Under the pieces are notes generated by a model, which did no database searches, had not been told where the DNA came from, and saw only the letters and a program-made list of their open reading frames with translations. A program made the position numbers and the translations under genes. 5,172 nucleotides of DNA from Campylobacterota bacterium (GTDB taxonomy: Bacteria > Campylobacterota > Campylobacteria > Campylobacterales > JALSKU01). Each line of letters starts with the position of its first letter. Within the stretch, counting starts at the first letter, position 1. The stretch lies in the NCBI GenBank assembly GCA_013153915.1, contig JAADDL010000145.1, forward strand, positions 1 to 5,172. Reading direction: 5' to 3'. This document shows positions 1 through 5,172 of the stretch, one piece after another.

Positions 1-999
1 AACATTTATCTGAGTAACGGAAATGTTATTTACGGTTGATTGCAACTGATTTTGAACGGAACCTATATCGGATCTTGTGGTATCCACATCCCTTAAAGCA
101 TATTTAGCTATAATAATAGCTTTCTCCGCTCCAGCTTTATCGGTAACGTCAACAGTTCCAAGATTGTTGGTTAAGCTTGCTGAGGTTGTGGCTATACCAG
201 TTCCGCCATCGCTAGTAACAGTAATTTTTTCTGCAGAATCCAATCTTATGCTATAGTGACCTGTGCCAGCACTTGTTTCGATAACACTTGCATGTATATT
301 GGCTCCTACATTTTGAGACTCTGCGTTGAAAGCGTCAACGATAGCTTGAGCATTTTGCAAGCTTGTATTGCCTGTCGCAGTTGTAACAGAGATATTTACA
401 GCTTTTCCGTCGTTATTTTCAACTGATATACTATATGTAGTTCCTCCGGCTGTTGTTATAGCTGTATTTCCGTCAGTCATAGCAAACTTAGATACTGCAG
501 CTATTTGAGTATCTTTGATGCTGATGTTTACTGTCTCTCCACTATATGCGCCGATATGAAAACTCTTATCGTGAAAACCGCCGTTAAGCAAAGTTTGTCC
601 GTTAAAAGATGTAGTTGAAGCTATGTTTTGAGCCTCTTCAAGTAGTCTATCTATATCTTTTTGGATAGCCAGTCTTGAGTCTGCATTTTGTCCGTCTGAT
701 GCCGCTTGGATAGCTTTGGTTCTGATGGTGTTGATGATGTTAGTATATTCATCCAAAGCACCGTCAGCCGTTTGAACGACATTTATACCGTCGTTTGCGT
801 TTCTGATAGCTTGCCCCAAACCGTTAGCTTGAGTTCTAAGGCTATCGGCGATAGCTAGACCTGAAGCATCATCAGCCGCTTTATTTATCCTAAGACCCGT
901 ACTTAACCTCTCTAAGTTTTGATCTAACCTATGGTTTGTCTGAACTCCTGCTCTGTGAGCGTTAAGTGCCGCAATGTTTGTGTTAATCTTGTATCCCAT
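1..999 (-). CDS. flaA: Flagellin, N-terminal 333 residues (3' end outside window)
   Basis: This is the major filament protein of the flagellum, exported by the flagellar type III apparatus. The protein begins MGYKINTNIAALNAH and shows the conserved D0/D1 blocks RLSTGLRINKAADDASGLAIADS (about residues 31-53) and TTSFNGQTLLNG (about 129-140). A variable central region follows, containing a Flagellin_IN-like segment (about 188-255). The C-terminal D1 helix starts near residue 305 (TTRSDIGSVQNQLQ), and the frame is open to the window edge, so some 40 residues are probably missing. The central 120 residues (174-293) are 27% Ser/Thr by hand count; related flagellins are O-glycosylated there, but that is inference here. 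Two ATGs lie in tandem. The second (999) is chosen because AAGGA sits 6 nt before it, against 3 nt for the first, and because the family starts MGF/MGY. Whether it is flaA or a paralogue such as flaB cannot be decided. Confidence 0.96.
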   Translation of the reverse strand, partial: MGYKINTNIAALNAHRAGVQTNHRLDQNLERLSTGLRINKAADDASGLAIADSLRTQANGLGQAIRNANDGINVVQTADGALDEYTNIINTIRTKAIQAASDGQNADSRLAIQKDIDRLLEEAQNIASTTSFNGQTLLNGGFHDKSFHIGAYSGETVNISIKDTQIAAVSKFAMTDGNTAITTAGGTTYSISVENNDGKAVNISVTTATGNTSLQNAQAIVDAFNAESQNVGANIHASVIETSAGTGHYSIRLDSAEKITVTSDGGTGIATTSASLTNNLGTVDVTDKAGAEKAIIIAKYALRDVDTTRSDIGSVQNQLQSTVNNISVTQINV

Positions 1000-1002
1000 C
1001 AT

Positions 1003-1041
1003 AAATCCTTTTATGTAAATTTCCGACTTCCTTGTCGGTTA
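1003..1041 (-). promoter_or_regulatory. Flagellin mRNA leader with probable CsrA-binding hairpin and SD-overlapping second site
   Basis: Read on the minus strand, CCGAC (1038-1034) and GTCGG (1027-1023) form a 5-bp stem around the six-base loop AAGGAA (1033-1028). The surrounding ACAAGGAAGT matches the CsrA core consensus ACARGGANGU, and GGA in a hairpin loop is the preferred presentation. A second AAGGA (1010-1006) is the Shine-Dalgarno sequence, 6 nt before ATG 999. The two GGA triplets are 20-25 nt apart, a distance one CsrA dimer can bridge. CsrA is known to repress flaA translation in Campylobacter jejuni, with FliW relieving it. That this leader works the same way is inference. Confidence 0.6.
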
Positions 1042-1047
1042 TAAACT

Positions 1048-1074
1048 ACATCGGACGGTTTGAAAAAACTTTTA
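1048..1074 (-). promoter_or_regulatory. Sigma-28 (FliA) promoter of the flagellin gene
   Basis: On the minus strand, TAAAAGTT (1074-1067) is followed by TCCGATGT (1055-1048). The sigma-28 consensus is TAAAGTTT-N11-GCCGATAA. The distance from the first T of TAAA to CCGAT is 20 nt, exactly as in the consensus, and the CCGAT core is intact. Transcription would start near 1041, giving a leader of about 40 nt that begins just before the hairpin. This promoter makes the flagellin independent of the transporter gene upstream. Confidence 0.72.
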
Positions 1075-1117
1075 TACTATTTTGAAAAAAATTTTGAGAA
1101 TTTTATACAAGAGGCTT

Positions 1118-1137
1118 ACCGGAGGCTTTGCTCCGGT
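1118..1137 (-). terminator. Hairpin terminator after the yajR-like gene
   Basis: ACCGGAG and CTCCGGT form a perfect 7-bp GC-rich stem with a 6-nt loop, starting 6 nt after the stop codon of the transporter. On the minus strand the 3' flank (AAGCCTCTTG) is not a clean U tract, so termination may be partial. On the plus strand the hairpin is followed by GTTTTGTT, but no plus-strand gene precedes it. Its place between the transporter stop and the flagellin promoter supports a role in separating the two transcripts. Confidence 0.5.
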
Positions 1138-1143
1138 GTTTTG

Positions 1144-2469
1144 TTAGCGGAAAAAATTTTTAATAAACTCTTCATTGAGTTTTGTCGCATCGTATTTGAT
1201 AACTATGATGCCTTCGGTCTCATTTATATACTGGTCTGCTATACCGTCAATCTTTTTGATATCGTGCAGTTTCTCTTTGGTATGGTCATTTAGCTCAATA
1301 TAAGCGGTTTGCCTTAGTCCTGGGTTTCTCATGCCCATTATCCACCATATCCAAAAGAATGAAATAGCCACGACAAGCAAGGCTACACCGCCCTCTTTGA
1401 AGTGCTGGTATGTGTATCCGCCTATGGCACCGCCGAGAAAGATGCCGATATACGCAAAGGTATTGGCGACTCCAAGCGCCGTTCCTTTTTGGTGAACTTT
1501 TGCAAATCTTGCCACGAAACTTTGCAAGAGAGGCTCAAACATATTGAAGCCTATGAAGAAAAATGTGGCCCCTACCGCAAAAAGCGTAAATGAGCTCGTA
1601 AAGCCCATAAGCAAGAATGAAGCCATGATAAAACCCACGGATAGTAAAAATACCTCTTTGCCTTTTGCGTACTTTTCACCGAAGACGGCGGCCGGTCCCA
1701 TAGCCGCAACTCCGAAAAGCACCGCCGGAAGATAGACCTTCCAAAACTCGGTAGGAGGCATATGAAACTTGGTCTTTAAAAGTACGGGTATGATAAAAAA
1801 GGCTATAGTCATAGTGGAGCTGTGAAATAGAAAGGTTATATACATCCTTACAAGGTCTTTATCTCTAAAGACATGCTTTATCTTTACCTCTTCTTCTTCG
1901 TAGGTGTGTACGATTTTCGGAGGTTCGGGAACGGAGCTAAATAGTATAAGAAGCGCTATTGCGGCTAAGGTGGCCGTCAACCAAAATAAAGAGGGCACAC
2001 CAAGATATCCCGCCATCAAAGGCCCCGCTATCATAGCAACTGCAAATGTCATAGCTATAACCATGCCCATAATAGCCATGGCGTGAGCTCTCTCTTCTTC
2101 GCTTGCAAGGTCGGCTATCATAGCGGTGATAACCGAGCCTATGGCTCCTGCGCCTTGCAAAAATCTACCAAGCAAAAGTATATAGATATTGTCGCTGATA
2201 GCACAAACTATGGAGCCTGATATAAATATCAACAAACCTATGAGTATGGTCTTTTTTCTGCCTATCTTGTCGCTTAGAAGTCCGAAAGGAGTTTGTAAAA
2301 ACGCTTGAGTTAGAGCATATCCTCCCACGGCTATACCCGCAAGCGTAGCGTTTGAATACTTTAGTCCCAAAGCGTATTGACTCAAAACGGATAGAACTAT
2401 AAATAGTCCGAAAAATCTCAAGGCTATTATCAGACTTAAAGGCATAACTTTTTTAGCCAACTTAACCAT
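1144..2469 (-). CDS. yajR: YajR-type major facilitator superfamily transporter with C-terminal YAM-like domain
   Basis: This is a 441-residue inner-membrane secondary transporter, about the size of E. coli YajR. Residue numbers are from ATG 2469. Twelve hydrophobic segments are split by a charged cytoplasmic loop (about 182-205, rich in Glu and Lys). The loop after segment 2 carries MFS motif A, GLLSDKIGRKK (63-73, with D67 and R71). LGRFLQGAG (about 100-108) matches the segment-4 motif with R102, and an AGPLMAG stretch sits near 148-154. It resembles YajR along its length, for example GGYALTQAFLQTPFGLLSD and EFWKVYLPAVL. After the last membrane segment about 55 soluble residues alternate strands and helices (AYIELN, KEKLHDIKKI, GIIVIKY, EEFIKNFF), like the ferredoxin-fold YAM domain of YajR. 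The substrate is unknown even for E. coli YajR; drug or metabolite/proton antiport is only a family-level guess. Confidence 0.9.
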   Translation of the reverse strand: MVKLAKKVMPLSLIIALRFFGLFIVLSVLSQYALGLKYSNATLAGIAVGGYALTQAFLQTPFGLLSDKIGRKKTILIGLLIFISGSIVCAISDNIYILLLGRFLQGAGAIGSVITAMIADLASEEERAHAMAIMGMVIAMTFAVAMIAGPLMAGYLGVPSLFWLTATLAAIALLILFSSVPEPPKIVHTYEEEEVKIKHVFRDKDLVRMYITFLFHSSTMTIAFFIIPVLLKTKFHMPPTEFWKVYLPAVLFGVAAMGPAAVFGEKYAKGKEVFLLSVGFIMASFLLMGFTSSFTLFAVGATFFFIGFNMFEPLLQSFVARFAKVHQKGTALGVANTFAYIGIFLGGAIGGYTYQHFKEGGVALLVVAISFFWIWWIMGMRNPGLRQTAYIELNDHTKEKLHDIKKIDGIADQYINETEGIIVIKYDATKLNEEFIKNFFR

Positions 2470-2472
2470 ACT

Positions 2473-2479
2473 CTCCTCC
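2473..2479 (-). promoter_or_regulatory. Strong ribosome binding site that fixes the yajR start
   Basis: GGAGGAG on the minus strand lies 3-7 nt before ATG 2469. The frame can be opened four codons earlier at a TTG (2481), but that codon touches the Shine-Dalgarno sequence itself and has no site of its own. ATG 2469 (MVKLAKK) is therefore the start. Confidence 0.85.
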
Positions 2480-2502
2480 AAATAATGCTAAAATATTTTG
2501 TG

Positions 2503-2522
2503 ACATTATACAACATTATATA
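2503..2522. repeat. Tandem 10-bp repeat in the divergent promoter
   Basis: ACATTATACA is followed immediately by ACATTATATA, so 9 of 10 positions are the same. The period is one helical turn. Each copy contains TATAAT on the minus strand, so the repeat duplicates the transporter's -10 box. It could also be a two-site operator. Confidence 0.6.
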
Positions 2523-2539
2523 GATATTAAAGGATAGTT

Positions 2540-3130
2540 ATGAAAATTATATTAGCAACTTCAAATAAAGGTAAGATTAAAGAGATACGAGAGTGTTTCA
2601 AAGATATGGAAGTTTTACCTTATAGTGAAGTGTTGGGAGAGTTTGAGATAGAAGAGAACGGAAAAACATTTAAAGAAAACGCTATGATAAAAGCTAAAGC
2701 GGTATTTGACAAACTCGATAAAAAAGAGGGAGTCGTTGTGCTTTCGGATGATAGCGGTATCTCTTTGCCGATACTTGGCAACGCCCCCGGCATCTATAGC
2801 GCCAGATATGCGGGTGAGGAGGCTAGTGCTAAAGACAATCTATATAAACTGATAGATGATTTGAAAAAAAGAGGGATAAAAAAGACTCCCGCATTTTATA
2901 CCGCGGCTATCGCTTTGGCTACGGATAGCGGTATCTTTAGCGTTCATGGTTGGATGTACGGGAGTGCTATAAGCGAAGCTAAGGGAGATAACGGTTTTGG
3001 GTATGATCCGATGTTTATACCCGAGGGTTTTGATAAAACTTTGGGAGAGCTTGACGAGGATGTAAAAAAGAGGTTATCCCATAGGAGTAAAGCTTTGCAA
3101 AGAGCAAAGATATTATTGTATAATTTGTAA
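2540..3130 (+). CDS. rdgB: XTP/dITP pyrophosphatase (Ham1/RdgB family)
   Basis: This cytoplasmic house-cleaning enzyme hydrolyses non-canonical purine nucleotides (dITP, ITP, XTP) to the monophosphate and pyrophosphate, keeping deaminated bases out of DNA and RNA. At 196 residues it has the normal family length. The signatures appear in order: TSNKGKIKEI (7-16), ENGKTFKENAMIKA with the metal-binding Glu region (39-52), SDDSGI with the catalytic Asp (69-74), PGIYSARYAG (83-92), GDNGFGYDPMF (149-159) for base recognition, and SHRSKAL (180-186). The start is supported by AAAGGA 5 nt upstream. It leads the plus-strand unit and is 21 nt from the next gene. Confidence 0.97.
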   Translation: MKIILATSNKGKIKEIRECFKDMEVLPYSEVLGEFEIEENGKTFKENAMIKAKAVFDKLDKKEGVVVLSDDSGISLPILGNAPGIYSARYAGEEASAKDNLYKLIDDLKKRGIKKTPAFYTAAIALATDSGIFSVHGWMYGSAISEAKGDNGFGYDPMFIPEGFDKTLGELDEDVKKRLSHRSKALQRAKILLYNL

Positions 3131-3151
3131 AAAATTTAAAAAGAGGCGAAG

Positions 3152-4330
3152 ATGAGAGAAGGTATTTTGATAATCGGTGCGGGCGGAGTAGGTAGAGTAG
3201 TGGTCCATAAGGCGGTGCAAAACTTAGATACTTTCAAAAAGATAACTTTGGCAAGTAGAACGCTAAGCAAGTGTGAGCAGATCCAAAAAGAGGTGGATGG
3301 TAAGATAGATATAGCCCAAGTTGATGCGGATAATGTAGAAGAGTTGATAGATCTTATATATAAGGTAAAGCCGTTTATGGTGCTAAATATAGCGTTGCCT
3401 TATCAAGACTTAACTATCATGGAGGCGTGCTTAAGAACAGGTGTTCACTACCTTGATACCGCCAATTACGAACATCCAGATACCGCAAAGTTTGAGTATA
3501 AGTTGCAGTGGGCTTATGATGAAAAGTATAAACAAAAGGGTATCATGGGGCTGCTTGGCAGCGGTTTTGACCCGGGTGTTACAAATCTGTTTTGCGCCTA
3601 TTTGCAAAAACACTATTTTGATGAAATCCACTATATAGATATACTTGATTGTAATGCAGGAGACCATGGGTATCCTTTTGCTACCAACTTTAACCCCGAG
3701 ATAAATCTAAGAGAGGTTAGCGCCAAAGGAAGATATTGGGAAAACGGAGAGTGGAAAGAGACCGAGCCGCTTGAGGTGAAAATGGTGTGGGATTATCCGA
3801 GGATTGGCAAAAAAGATAGCTACCTTATGTACCATGAAGAGATGGAGTCACTGGTAAAGCATATAAAGGGATTAAAGAGGATAAGATTTTTTATGACTTT
3901 TTCAGAGAGTTACCTAACCCACATGAGATGCCTTGAAAATGTTGGAATGTTAAGGATAGACGAGATAGAGGTGGACGGCTGTAAAGTCGTACCTTTGCAT
4001 GTCTTAAAAGCTCTTTTGCCCGATCCCGCTACTTTAGGAGAGAGAACGGTCGGAAAGACAAATATAGGAGTAGTTGCCGAGGGTATAAAAGACGGCAAAA
4101 AACGAAAAGTTTATATCTATAATATTTGCGACCATCAAGAAGCCTTTAAAGAGACGGGAGCTCAAGCCGTGAGTTATACTACCGGGGTTCCGGCAATGAT
4201 AGGGGCAAAACTGATGGTGAAAAATATTTGGATGAAGCCCGGTGTTTGGAATGTAGAGCAGTTTGACCCCGATCCTTTTATGGATGAGCTTAATAAACAG
4301 GGGTTGCCTTGGGAGGTTGAGGAGTTATAA
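3152..4330 (+). CDS. Carboxynorspermidine/carboxyspermidine dehydrogenase (saccharopine dehydrogenase family)
   Basis: This cytoplasmic enzyme of the alternative polyamine pathway condenses L-aspartate beta-semialdehyde with putrescine (or 1,3-diaminopropane) and reduces the imine with NADPH. The product is carboxyspermidine (or carboxynorspermidine), which NspC decarboxylates. The 392-residue protein starts with a Rossmann strand and GAGGVG (9-14). ASRTLSKC (34-41) follows where the NADP ribose phosphate is usually bound, then the family segments LLGSGFDPGVTNLF (134-147), NPEINLREVS (181-190) and TTGVPAMIGAKLM (343-355). The length and these segments fit the bacterial CANSDH branch rather than fungal lysine-pathway saccharopine dehydrogenase, and lysine synthesis by that route is not expected in this phylum. 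AGAGG lies 5 nt before the ATG. No nspC is in the window. Substrate preference between the two diamines cannot be read from the sequence. Confidence 0.88.
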   Translation: MREGILIIGAGGVGRVVVHKAVQNLDTFKKITLASRTLSKCEQIQKEVDGKIDIAQVDADNVEELIDLIYKVKPFMVLNIALPYQDLTIMEACLRTGVHYLDTANYEHPDTAKFEYKLQWAYDEKYKQKGIMGLLGSGFDPGVTNLFCAYLQKHYFDEIHYIDILDCNAGDHGYPFATNFNPEINLREVSAKGRYWENGEWKETEPLEVKMVWDYPRIGKKDSYLMYHEEMESLVKHIKGLKRIRFFMTFSESYLTHMRCLENVGMLRIDEIEVDGCKVVPLHVLKALLPDPATLGERTVGKTNIGVVAEGIKDGKKRKVYIYNICDHQEAFKETGAQAVSYTTGVPAMIGAKLMVKNIWMKPGVWNVEQFDPDPFMDELNKQGLPWEVEEL

Positions 4331-4332
4331 AT

Positions 4333-4626
4333 ATGAAAAAAGATGATATTTTGCTATATTTGAGAGAAAATAAAGAGGCTTTTTTTCAAAAATATGGTGT
4401 TATAAAGATAGGAATATTCGGTAGTTATGCAAAGGGTTTTGAGCGTTTTGATAGTGATATAGACATAGTTATAAAAATGCAAAAAGATAAAAAGAGTTTG
4501 AAAACTTTTTTTGGGTTAAAAAGAGAGTTGGAAAAACAATTTGGTAAAAAAGTTGATTTGGGTATCGAAGAGAGTTTAAAACCGTTGGTTAAAGATAGGA
4601 TTAAAAAAGAGATAGAGTATGCCTAA
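4333..4626 (+). CDS. mntA: MntA-type minimal nucleotidyltransferase, antitoxin of HepT
   Basis: This is a 97-residue single-domain nucleotidyltransferase of the MNT family. It carries the full active-site motif GS-X10-DXD: G30-S31, then D42 and D44 (DSDIDIV), with the probable third carboxylate at D75 in KKVDLG. In characterised pairs MntA neutralises HepT by transferring AMP units from ATP to a tyrosine of the toxin; the intact motif suggests the same here. The ATG is 2 nt after the previous stop. Its Shine-Dalgarno GAGGAG (4319-4324) lies inside the last codons of the dehydrogenase gene, so translation is probably coupled. It overlaps hepT by 8 nt. G+C is low (sampled lines 25-27%) compared with the two genes before it, suggesting later acquisition. 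Confidence 0.92.
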   Translation: MKKDDILLYLRENKEAFFQKYGVIKIGIFGSYAKGFERFDSDIDIVIKMQKDKKSLKTFFGLKRELEKQFGKKVDLGIEESLKPLVKDRIKKEIEYA

Positions 4627-4969
4627 AAGAGACCTAAGGTTATATTTGCATGATATAAAAGACTCAGCAGAAGCTATAAAACTTTTTACTTTTGATATGG
4701 ATCTTGAAACATTTAAAAACGATAGAAAAACATATAGTGCCACTATAAGAGAGTTTGAGATAATAGGTGAAGCTGTAAAAAATTTGCCGGATTCATTACT
4801 TTGCAAATATGATGAAGTTTCATGGAGAGACATAAGAGACTTTAGAAATTTGCTAATACATGAATATTTTGGGGTTGATTTCGAGATAGTTTGGAACACG
4901 ATAAAAGTTGATTTACCTATTTTAGATATAGTTGTAAAGAAAATGCTAAAGGAGCTATACGGTGAGTGA
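4619..4969 (+). CDS. hepT: HepT-type HEPN ribonuclease toxin (DUF86 family)
   Basis: This 116-residue, largely helical protein carries the HEPN ribonuclease motif RX4HXY at R76-NLLI-H81-E-Y83, within FRNLLIHEYFGVD, the hallmark of HepT. In studied pairs the Arg and His are catalytic in a dimer that cuts RNA, and the Tyr two residues after His (here Y83) is the residue AMPylated by MntA. REFEIIGEAVKNLP (44-57) is also typical of the family. All key residues are present, so the toxin looks active. Its ATG lies within the 3' end of mntA (TATGCC), and its own ribosome binding site is weak (AAGAGAT), so toxin synthesis probably depends on translation of the antitoxin. It is AT-rich like mntA (25-33% G+C in sampled lines). 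Confidence 0.93.
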   Translation: MPKRDLRLYLHDIKDSAEAIKLFTFDMDLETFKNDRKTYSATIREFEIIGEAVKNLPDSLLCKYDEVSWRDIRDFRNLLIHEYFGVDFEIVWNTIKVDLPILDIVVKKMLKELYGE

Positions 4970-5120
4970 TAATAAAAAAAGTTCTCTAACAAATTGGATT
5001 TTTATATTATTTTTCTTCGGCACTATTATCTTTATAATAGCTGCGCCCATCTATATCGTAAACAAGATAGATAAAGAGAGTAAGATGCCAAGAGAGCACA
5101 TAACAAGGAGCATAAAGTGA
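4962..5120 (+). CDS. Small single-pass membrane protein, 52 residues, function unknown
   Basis: A short gene starts at GTG 4962 behind a strong AAGGAG (4949-4954, spacing 7 nt) and ends at TGA 5120. The product has a short polar N-terminus (MSDNKKSSLTN). One transmembrane helix follows (about residues 12-33, WIFILFFFGTIIFIIAAPIY). The tail is basic and charged (NKIDKESKMPREHITRSIK). It has no signal-peptidase site and no family that I recognise. It overlaps hepT by 8 nt and the next gene by 4 nt (GTGA), so it is translationally coupled on both sides. The good ribosome binding site, the GTG start within hepT's last codons and a clear hydrophobic helix argue for a real gene. It may be a small subunit or anchor for the downstream product; a TA-related role is less likely. 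Confidence 0.75.
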   Translation: MSDNKKSSLTNWIFILFFFGTIIFIIAAPIYIVNKIDKESKMPREHITRSIK

Positions 5121-5172
5121 TAAAAAATATAAAAGAGTTCGAGTATGAAAAAGTTCCGGCAGGAGAGGGAGT
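5117..5172 (+). CDS. Start of an unidentified gene, first 18 codons
   Basis: GTG 5117 opens a frame that runs off the window edge, reading MIKNIKEFEYEKVPAGEG. It has an AAGGAG site (5105-5110) 6 nt upstream and overlaps the preceding stop as GTGA, the usual sign of coupled translation. Too little is present to name a family. There is no signal peptide or membrane segment in what is visible. The strong site and the phase with the previous gene make it a likely real start. Confidence 0.65.
   Translation, partial: MIKNIKEFEYEKVPAGEG

Larger units (their letters stand above)
2470..2539. promoter_or_regulatory. Divergent promoter region between yajR and rdgB
   Basis: This 70-bp, very AT-rich spacer separates two divergent genes and must hold both promoters. 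On the minus strand there are two perfect TATAAT boxes (2510-2505 and 2520-2515). The nearer one would start transcription about 30 nt before the transporter ATG. On the plus strand TATACA (2507-2512) or TATATA (2517-2522) may serve as the -10 for rdgB, the first giving the more plausible leader. No convincing TTGACA-like -35 is seen on either strand, which is common in Campylobacterota. The rdgB Shine-Dalgarno AAAGGA is at 2529-2534, 5 nt before its ATG. Because the -10 elements overlap, the two directions probably compete for polymerase. Confidence 0.55.

Noticed and set aside
1000..1002. First of the two tandem ATGs as flagellin start
   Set aside because: AAGGA is only 3 nt before it, too close; the next ATG has proper spacing and gives the family's MGY/MGF start.
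1060..1293. A 77-codon plus-strand open frame across the flagellin promoter and the end of the transporter gene
   Set aside because: It runs antisense through a well-supported gene and over the terminator hairpin, has no ribosome binding site, and its product resembles no family.
1402..2086. Several 60-63 codon plus-strand frames inside the transporter gene
   Set aside because: They are antisense shadows of a conserved membrane protein and have no initiation signals.
2479..2481. TTG start for the transporter, four codons upstream
   Set aside because: It overlaps the GGAGGAG sequence that properly serves ATG 2469, and no site lies before it.
3131..3151. A terminator or promoter between rdgB and the dehydrogenase
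   Set aside because: The 21-nt gap has no hairpin and no promoter boxes, only a ribosome binding site, so co-transcription is more likely.
3431..3667. Minus-strand and alternate plus-strand frames inside the dehydrogenase gene
   Set aside because: They overlap the conserved Rossmann and substrate-domain coding frame and show no family features.
4576..4992. A 138-codon minus-strand open frame opposite hepT
   Set aside because: It is rich in Ser, Phe and Ile, as expected from reading AT-rich coding DNA backwards. It lies wholly against mntA, hepT and the small membrane gene, which carry clear motifs and sites.
1..5172. CRISPR arrays, tRNA or rRNA genes, insertion sequences, attachment sites
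   Set aside because: No regularly spaced repeats, no cloverleaf, no terminal inverted repeats or transposase motifs were seen on either strand.

Overview
The window most likely comes from the main chromosome of a Campylobacterota (epsilonproteobacterial) species. The flagellin has the MGxxINTN N-terminus and the NTIRTKAIQAA segment typical of Campylobacter/Helicobacter-type flagellins. A carboxy(nor)spermidine dehydrogenase of the kind used for spermidine synthesis in that phylum is also present. Coding is dense, with short spacers, overlapping genes and fairly AT-rich DNA. The genus cannot be named from this window.

Left arm (1-2469, minus strand): the window opens inside a flagellin gene that runs leftward; 333 N-terminal residues are present and the C-terminus lies outside. 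Its leader has a good sigma-28 (FliA)-type promoter, a hairpin presenting AAGGAA in its loop, and a second AAGGA at the ribosome binding site. This is the arrangement expected for CsrA/FliW control of flagellin translation. Upstream, on the same strand, lies a YajR-type major facilitator transporter with a soluble C-terminal domain, ending in a GC-rich hairpin. Its true start is an ATG behind GGAGGAG.

Divergent spacer (2470-2539): 70 bp hold the promoters for both directions. The core is a 10-bp sequence repeated in tandem, and each copy carries a TATAAT box on the minus strand.

Right arm (2540-5172, plus strand): one apparent transcription unit. It contains rdgB (XTP/dITP pyrophosphatase), a carboxynorspermidine/carboxyspermidine dehydrogenase, an MntA-HepT (MNT/HEPN) toxin-antitoxin pair, a 52-residue single-pass membrane protein, and the first 18 codons of a further gene. 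The spacing tightens along the unit: 21 nt, 2 nt, then overlaps of 8, 8 and 4 nt. The toxin-antitoxin pair is clearly more AT-rich than the two genes before it, which suggests it was acquired and inserted without harming its neighbour.

I do not see a wholly new system. The points most worth following are the CsrA-type flagellin leader, the low-GC toxin-antitoxin pair coupled to housekeeping genes, and the small membrane protein translationally linked to the toxin and to an unidentified downstream gene.
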